Source: Toxonevra muliebris (taxonomy: Eukaryota > Arthropoda > Insecta > Diptera > Pallopteridae). Taken from it: a stretch of 64,000 nucleotides of DNA. Shown piece after piece: positions 63,974-64,000 of this stretch. The notes under the pieces were generated by a model, which saw only the letters and a list, made by a program, of their open reading frames with translations, was not told where the DNA came from and ran no database searches. The stretch spans positions 18,408,182-18,472,181 of the forward strand of contig OY829330.1 in NCBI GenBank assembly GCA_963691655.1. Direction: 5' to 3'. Each line of letters starts with the position of its first letter. Position 1 is the first letter of the stretch. The position numbers and the translations under genes are program-made.

Positions 63974-64000
63974 CAGGAAAATATAATTTGCTATCTTTGA
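63974..64000 (+). pseudogene. BEL/Pao protease, continuation after the SINE
   Basis: Nine codons (TGKYNLLSL region) in frame with the part before the SINE once one target copy and the SINE are left out. Runs off the window. Confidence 0.7.

Larger units (their letters stand above)
62167..64000 (+). mobile_element. BEL/Pao LTR retrotransposon, gag to protease start, degraded and running out of the window
   Basis: Order: an N-terminal part with a 30-bp repeat (62290-62529), a BEL/Pao-type Gag domain (62603-63005), two zinc-knuckle-like cysteine clusters (63207-63400) and a protease (63560 onward) that is cut by a SINE and resumes at 63974. Frames change several times. No LTR is visible. Confidence 0.88.

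Overview
The window is AT-rich eukaryotic DNA, almost entirely layered transposable elements around one convincing host gene. Intron-bearing genes, Ty3/gypsy, BEL/Pao, mariner, Tc1, piggyBac, hAT, PIF/Harbinger, Helitron, Penelope-like and APE-type LINE remnants, short GT-AG introns and a mellifera-like mariner point to an insect, most probably a higher dipteran with a repeat-rich genome. The species cannot be fixed from the sequence alone.

Layout. 1-2.5 kb: 3' part of a broken Ty3/gypsy element. 3.3-13.6 kb: a very large foldback (palindromic) structure. Its two arms each carry about a dozen 173/146-bp tandem units and an inner ~0.9-kb segment around a ~0.36-kb spacer; the left arm has an extra 2.6 kb that contains a dead Tc1-like element. 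13.67-19.72 kb: a piggyBac-type element bounded by TTAA on both sides, itself invaded by a hAT-like element (which holds a further MITE) and other repeats. 19.7-21.5 kb: copies of repeat family X, small palindromes and MITE-like units. 21.8-25.6 kb: a minus-strand LINE with ORF1, endonuclease and reverse transcriptase, plus an inverted C-terminal fragment. 26.3-27.4 kb: minus-strand Helitron helicase remnant. 27.92-32.05 kb: a near-complete PIF/Harbinger transposon (transposase plus convergent MADF protein gene, TTA target duplication), interrupted by a 1.23-kb hAT-type MITE with a perfect 8-bp duplication. 32-39 kb: MITEs, a hAT C-terminus, a mariner inside another palindrome, a Penelope-like reverse transcriptase and a duplicated exon-like repeat. 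39-49 kb: mostly unassigned AT-rich DNA with tRNA-like SINE pieces, a perfect-TIR MITE, a dispersed motif and two unrecognised ORFs. 49.9-53 kb: a second piggyBac cut by a LINE 3' end, a ~0.5-kb hairpin, and a second copy of the 1.2-kb MITE. 54.6-56.4 kb: a 40-bp minisatellite and several MITEs. 57.0-58.4 kb: the host gene, a 408-residue DUF4706/C1orf198-like protein. 59-62 kb: a MITE, a cysteine-containing ORF remnant and a tRNA-derived SINE. 62.2-64 kb: gag/protease of a degraded BEL/Pao element, cut by a second copy of the same SINE.

The genes do not form a pathway. The information lies in the nesting order: several insertions can be placed in time because the target duplications, or an uninterrupted paralogous copy, are present in the same window. 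Almost every transposase and reverse transcriptase here is broken by stops, frameshifts or deletions; the exceptions are some isolated intact domains (LINE ORF1 and endonuclease). Coordinates of repeat edges are by eye and should be taken as accurate to a few bases where target duplications are given and to tens of bases elsewhere.
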